Of a stretch of DNA of 64,000 nucleotides, positions 60,437 to 64,000 are shown piece after piece (position 1 is the first letter of the stretch; each line of letters begins with the position of its first letter). Source of the stretch: JAGRGG01 sp965217265. Lineage in GTDB: Bacteria > Pseudomonadota > Alphaproteobacteria > Geminicoccales > Geminicoccaceae. The notes beneath the pieces were generated by a model that did no database searches, was not told where the DNA came from, and worked only from the letters and a program-made list of their open reading frames with translations. The DNA is taken from positions 310,001-374,000 of the forward strand of contig CBDCHP010000011.1 of the NCBI GenBank assembly GCA_965217265.1. The letters run 5' to 3'. Both the position numbers and the translations under genes were made by a program.

Positions 60437-60534
60437 TGGACCGGGGCTAGCTTCGGCATTAAAGCCAATCTCCGCCGATAAGTAGCGAAAAAGAAGAAAA
60501 AGAAAGCCCGCGCGGCAGCGCACGCGCAGCGTTC
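60437..60534. repeat. Palindromic intergenic repeat, copy 9 (right two thirds)
   Basis: GGACCGGGGCTAGCTTC and AAAGCCAATCTCCGCCGATA match the core, then a purine tract and GCGGCAGCGCACGCGCAGCG TTC. The left arm is missing. The right end provides the TGA stop (60533-60535) of the minus-strand PEP-carboxylase-like gene. Confidence 0.78.
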
Positions 60535-63487
60535 ACCCGAACGCCCCGACATGGTGGACGATCCCGGACCCGATCCGCCGCACGAGGTCGTAGCGGCGGC
60601 CGATGGGGCGAAACAGGGTTTCGTGCTCGACGGCATACGACTGGGTGCCGTCGCCGTAGGTGGCGGGCTCGCCGTAGTCGAGCCGGCCCATGTCGGGGGT
60701 GAGCGGGAAGATCTCGCCCAGGATCGTCAGGACTCCTTCGACGTCGAGGCGCATCAGGCGCATCACGAGTTCGTCGTGCGTCGTCGCGTGCCGGTCGGAG
60801 AAATCCGGGATATGGATGGCTTTCAGCATCAAGGACTGGATCAGGGCGAGCCGCAGCGCGTGCAGGACGTGCAGGTCGTCGCGCGTCGCCTCGTCGATCG
60901 CGATCGGCTTATCGCCGGTCTCGCGGGTGAGGCGGCGGTGCTCGCGCAGCGCCCGGGCGAGGTCGGTGTAGTCGCGGGCGAACGCACGCACCATGCGCTG
61001 CAGCCGGTCGTGCAGGTCGATCCGCTCGACGAAGTCGGCGACGGCGCGCAACTCGTTGGCGAGCGCCCTGTCGCGCTCGACCTGCGCCCGCCGAAGCCAG
61101 AGGCCCGGGTCGAACAGGTCGACGTAGGCCTGGACCACGTCGAGGTCGGTGAACATGAAGGCGTTCTCGACCATGCTGAGCAGGCGGCGAAAGCGCGGGC
61201 TCTCGCGGTAGAGGCCGTGGAAGCGCTCGGGGTTCTTGTCGACCGCCTGGCCCACCCCCCCGATCGTGTTGGCGAGCACGCCCAACTGCTGCAGGATCGC
61301 GTTGTGCGGGATGGCGCGGATCTGGGACGGGTGGCTGAGCGGCTTCTCGGCCGTCCCGCTCTGGCGCTTCATCGCCCGCGAGCCCGTCGGGTAGAGGAGG
61401 TTGACCCCGAACGCGCCCAGGAACGTGGCGTAGCAGGGGTCGTCGATCGCCCGCGCGTTGAACTGGCGCACGGCGGCGAAGAACTCGTCGACGTAGAGCG
61501 CTTGGGCGTAGAAGGGATCGGGTTCGGCCGACATGTCGATCGGGGTGAGGACGTGCTCGACGGCGCGGCAGACGGTGGCGAGCGCCCCCTTCTTGCCCAA
61601 GAACCACAAGTAACCGTCGCCGCCTTGAAAGCTCGTTTCCTGGACGAACTTGACCCCGGCCTCGGCGAAGCGTCGGCGGGATTCGGTCGTACCGTAGTAG
61701 CGAAAGCGGTCGGCCATGCTCGTCGGGTGCGCGCCGCGGCCGATGCTCTCGCCGTGCGTGTCGAAGATGACGAGCTTGACGTCCTCCAAGCCGTGCCGCG
61801 CGAACAGGTCGGCCAAGTTCAAGCGCAGCCGCTCGATCATGTAGGCGGCGGCCGGCTGGCCGATGTAGCGCCCGGCGTCGGAGAAGCCGGTCTGGATGTA
61901 CATCCGCCCGCGCCGGCGCAGGTAGTCGCGCCAGGGCGCGAACTCAAGCGCGCCCTCGACGATCTCGACGCCGCGCTCCAGCGCCTTTTGCGTCTCGAAC
62001 AGGGGCGAGATGTCGACCTGCCCGTCGACGCCGACGCGCTTGGCGTAATAAAGGGCCGTCAGCAGCGTCAGCGGCGTCTCGCACTCGGCGATCAAGAAGC
62101 GCACCGGTTCGGACGCGTCGAGGTGCTTGTGCATCTGCCCGATCAGCATGAAGGCGCGCGGCGCCGTCGCCCGCTCGGCCGCGAGCGTGCCGAAATTGAT
62201 CGCCGCCGGCGTCGCCCGCTCGATCAGGCCGTTGACCGTCTGCTGGTAGCTCGCCCGATAGCTCGGATCGTCGGCCGCGTGCTCCATCTTGATCGTCTTG
62301 CGGATCGCGTTGTGCAACTGCACCGCGTTGATGCGCACGTGCGTTCGGGCGGCGACGAGCCCTTGCGTCTCGACCTCGGCGCGGAGCACGAAGAGGGCGC
62401 GGCGCGCCTCGGGTGTCCCGGCGGCGGCGAGCGCCCGCTCGATCAGCACGGCGAGCTGCTCGGCGTCGTTCAGCCGGCGCCCGCCGCCGCCGACCATCCG
62501 GCGCGCGAGGTCGGCGAGCGCGGTCTCGAAGTCCGGCGCGTCGGCGTTCAACGTCGCAAAGCCGCGGCCCTCGTCCTCGATGTTCTGGATCGCGAGCGAC
62601 AAACGCGCCTCGATCAGCTCCAGGACGTCGGCGAGGTCGGCGCCCTTGTCGAGGGCGGCGACGTTTTGAATCCCCTCGCGGTAGTGGCGCAACTGGTCGG
62701 CCTGCACCGCCATGCGCTTGGCGAACGTCACCGTCCAGCCGATGTCGGAGCGGCCGTCGGTGTCGTAGCCGACCCAGGACGCGACGCTCACCAAGCGCGG
62801 CGCCACCTCCAGCGCCGCCGCCTCGCCGAAGCGCTCGACCGCGAGGTCGTAGACCCAGCCGTAGAGTTCGCGAACGGCGGCGCGCAGGTTGCGGATCGCC
62901 ACCATCGACCAGCGGTGCTCGACGTCGAGGCCAAGGTCCGCCTCGGGCCGGTGCGGCCTGGCCTCGACCCGGGCCAGGAGCGCCTTCAGCGCCGCGTCGT
63001 CGAGCGGCGCCCCGTCCGGGTCCGCCTGGAACGCGAGCGCGACGAGGTCGCGCGCCGAGTCCAGTGACTGGCTGAAGGTCGGGTGCGCCGTGACGACGAA
63101 GCCGAACCAGACCCGGCCGACGAGGGCCTTGAAGGCGGCGAGGTCGAGATCGCCGCCGAGCTTGCCGATCAGGGCTTCTACGACGCGCCCGCGGTTGGCC
63201 TCGACGTCGGTCCCGCCCAAGTACGTCCGCATCCGCTCGGCCCGCTGGACGAAGGCGCGCGCGCTCAACCGGCGCACCAGCGCCTCGGTCGCGGCGTCGT
63301 CGAGCGTGCCGTCCAGCATCTCCTGCAGGATGTTGTAGGCGAGCAGCTTGACCGGGTTGGCGTGCGGGTTGACGTCGACCCGCTCGCGGTGCGCATTCAG
63401 CGTCGCCGTCAGGCGCGCCAGATCGTCCTTCGCCCCGGGCCTCGGTGCCGCCCCGCGCGCGACGACGTCCGCCATCTTCTCGGCCAT
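60533..63487 (-). CDS. Phosphoenolpyruvate carboxylase-like protein (atypical)
   Basis: 984 aa from ATG 63487 (GGAGGGCGA upstream). It aligns by eye with PEP carboxylase along much of its length: VVTAHPTF (131-138) for the canonical TAHPTE, IQTGFSDAGRYIG for the GYSDSxKDxG lysine loop (Lys replaced by Arg), and IFDTHGESIGRGAHPTS for the FHGRGGxxxRGG loop. The C-terminal QNTG motif is absent; the protein ends HVGAFG. It may be a divergent enzyme making oxaloacetate from PEP and bicarbonate, or a relative with changed chemistry. The stop lies in a palindromic repeat. Confidence 0.75.
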   Translation of the reverse strand: MAEKMADVVARGAAPRPGAKDDLARLTATLNAHRERVDVNPHANPVKLLAYNILQEMLDGTLDDAATEALVRRLSARAFVQRAERMRTYLGGTDVEANRGRVVEALIGKLGGDLDLAAFKALVGRVWFGFVVTAHPTFSQSLDSARDLVALAFQADPDGAPLDDAALKALLARVEARPHRPEADLGLDVEHRWSMVAIRNLRAAVRELYGWVYDLAVERFGEAAALEVAPRLVSVASWVGYDTDGRSDIGWTVTFAKRMAVQADQLRHYREGIQNVAALDKGADLADVLELIEARLSLAIQNIEDEGRGFATLNADAPDFETALADLARRMVGGGGRRLNDAEQLAVLIERALAAAGTPEARRALFVLRAEVETQGLVAARTHVRINAVQLHNAIRKTIKMEHAADDPSYRASYQQTVNGLIERATPAAINFGTLAAERATAPRAFMLIGQMHKHLDASEPVRFLIAECETPLTLLTALYYAKRVGVDGQVDISPLFETQKALERGVEIVEGALEFAPWRDYLRRRGRMYIQTGFSDAGRYIGQPAAAYMIERLRLNLADLFARHGLEDVKLVIFDTHGESIGRGAHPTSMADRFRYYGTTESRRRFAEAGVKFVQETSFQGGDGYLWFLGKKGALATVCRAVEHVLTPIDMSAEPDPFYAQALYVDEFFAAVRQFNARAIDDPCYATFLGAFGVNLLYPTGSRAMKRQSGTAEKPLSHPSQIRAIPHNAILQQLGVLANTIGGVGQAVDKNPERFHGLYRESPRFRRLLSMVENAFMFTDLDVVQAYVDLFDPGLWLRRAQVERDRALANELRAVADFVERIDLHDRLQRMVRAFARDYTDLARALREHRRLTRETGDKPIAIDEATRDDLHVLHALRLALIQSLMLKAIHIPDFSDRHATTHDELVMRLMRLDVEGVLTILGEIFPLTPDMGRLDYGEPATYGDGTQSYAVEHETLFRPIGRRYDLVRRIGSGIVHHVGAFG

Positions 63488-63636
63488 TCGCCCTCCATGC
63501 CGGCCGCGACGCCGGCCGGCCCGGCACCGCCTTGTTGCGTTGCACCATAACGCGAGCGATAAGGCTTTGCCGGTCGGTTGTCACGCGACGATGCGGCAGG
63601 CGTGCATCGTTTCCACGCCGAGCGACGCGGGCGCCC

Positions 63637-63659
63637 GCGCCCCGGCTTGACCGGGGCGC
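63637..63659. repeat. GC-rich hairpin in the ppc-SYLF gap
   Basis: GCGCCCCGG-cttga-CCGGGGCGC, a perfect 9-bp stem. It lies in the 257-bp divergent gap 63488-63744, which otherwise shows no gene and a weak imperfect palindrome around 63680-63715. It may be an isolated intergenic repeat arm of the same type (cccgg-cttga-ccggg) as those in the two-palindrome elements. Confidence 0.5.
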
Positions 63660-63744
63660 CGCGCGTCGTAGGGTCATTGGACGGTCGGTTTTTCTACCCG
63701 ATCGACCGCCGTCCGGTTCATTCACAACTTTCGGTCCCGTCACG

Positions 63745-64000
63745 TTGAGGGCATATCTCAAGCGCGCCGCCCTGGCCCTGCCGCTCTTGCTGCTGCCGTC
63801 GCTCGCGCTGGCAAGCGAGACCGGCGACGTCGTGCGCAAGGCGCAAACGGTCCTGGACGCTTTCCTGCACACCGAGCAGGGCACGGCGATGCGGCGCTAC
63901 GTGCAAAACGCCTACGGCGTGATGATCGTGCCGGAGATGCTGCGCCTGGGCTTTCTCATCGGCGCCGAGCACGGGCTCGGCGTCTTCTTGACCCGCGACC
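63745..64000 (+). CDS. SYLF (Ysc84-like) lipid-binding domain protein, N-terminal part
   Basis: The frame is open from TTG 63745 to the window end (85 codons). Residues 2-24 are a signal peptide (LALPLLLLPSLALA with a likely cut after ALA). The mature part matches the start of the SYLF domain: a helix (VVRKAQTVLDAFLHTEQG), then AYGVMIVPEMLRLGFLIGAEHGLGVFLTRD, the family's AkGv.I.P...k.G...G...G.GvL..R pattern. The product is probably periplasmic. The start codon is uncertain. Confidence 0.78.
   Translation, partial: MRAYLKRAALALPLLLLPSLALASETGDVVRKAQTVLDAFLHTEQGTAMRRYVQNAYGVMIVPEMLRLGFLIGAEHGLGVFLTRD

Overview
The window is high-GC bacterial chromosome, most likely from an alphaproteobacterium. 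Three features point there: a mitofilin (Mic60)-like gene lies between hemD and a hemY-type gene, an arrangement typical of that class; a class I PHA synthase is present; and there is a palindrome of the kind widespread in Rhizobiales and relatives. Genes are dense, often overlap by 1-4 nt, and use GTG and TTG starts freely. The genus cannot be told from this window.

Layout. 1-3.1 kb: a minus-strand sugar oxidation/isomerisation operon (two Gfo/Idh/MocA dehydrogenases and a TIM-barrel epimerase). 3.3-12.2 kb: tRNA-Ser, an MBL hydrolase, tsaD, then hemC-hemD-mic60-like-hemY and tRNA-Thr. 12.2-18.2 kb: zapE, an EF-G-like GTPase, a zinc-finger anti-sigma-like protein and small envelope proteins. 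18.2-19.8 kb: an AT-rich decayed gene split by an IS1-family element. 19.8-29.4 kb: a mandelate-racemase-family dehydratase, phaC, an OmpA-like lipoprotein, then aminotransferase-hom-glpX-recJ. 29.6-42.2 kb: cobalamin synthesis in two blocks (cobO, a DMT transporter and cobQ; then cobD, cbiX, cobH, cobL, cobI, cbiG-cobJ and cobM), separated by an AT-rich insert beside a HigB toxin whose antitoxin is cut off. 43.3-49.0 kb: a hexuronate operon (uxaC, a TRAP transporter, a UxuB-like dehydrogenase). 49-53.2 kb: small lipoproteins, a GST, DUF2254 and YihY membrane proteins. 53.5-58.5 kb: the glycerate pathway from glyoxylate (gcl, hyi, glxR, glycerate 2-kinase). 58.5-60.5 kb: repeats, an AT-rich island and a second IS1-family copy. 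60.5-64 kb: an unusual PEP-carboxylase-like protein and the start of a SYLF-domain protein.

The most striking non-coding feature is a family of about 147-bp palindromic repeats (ten full or partial copies). They carry GC-rich ends followed by pyrimidine/purine tracts and sit almost always at the 3' ends of genes. Repeatedly the repeat terminus itself supplies the stop codon of the neighbouring gene. They look like mobile bidirectional terminators. A second, about 230-bp repeat built from two facing palindromes occurs twice. AT-rich islands holding decayed genes punctuate the GC-rich chromosome, and two of the four carry an IS1-family copy with a clean 8-bp target duplication.

Several conserved genes (glpX, cobD, the cobJ part of cbiG-cobJ) carry single-base frameshifts in otherwise well preserved reading frames. 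Consensus errors in the assembly are at least as likely as true gene loss.
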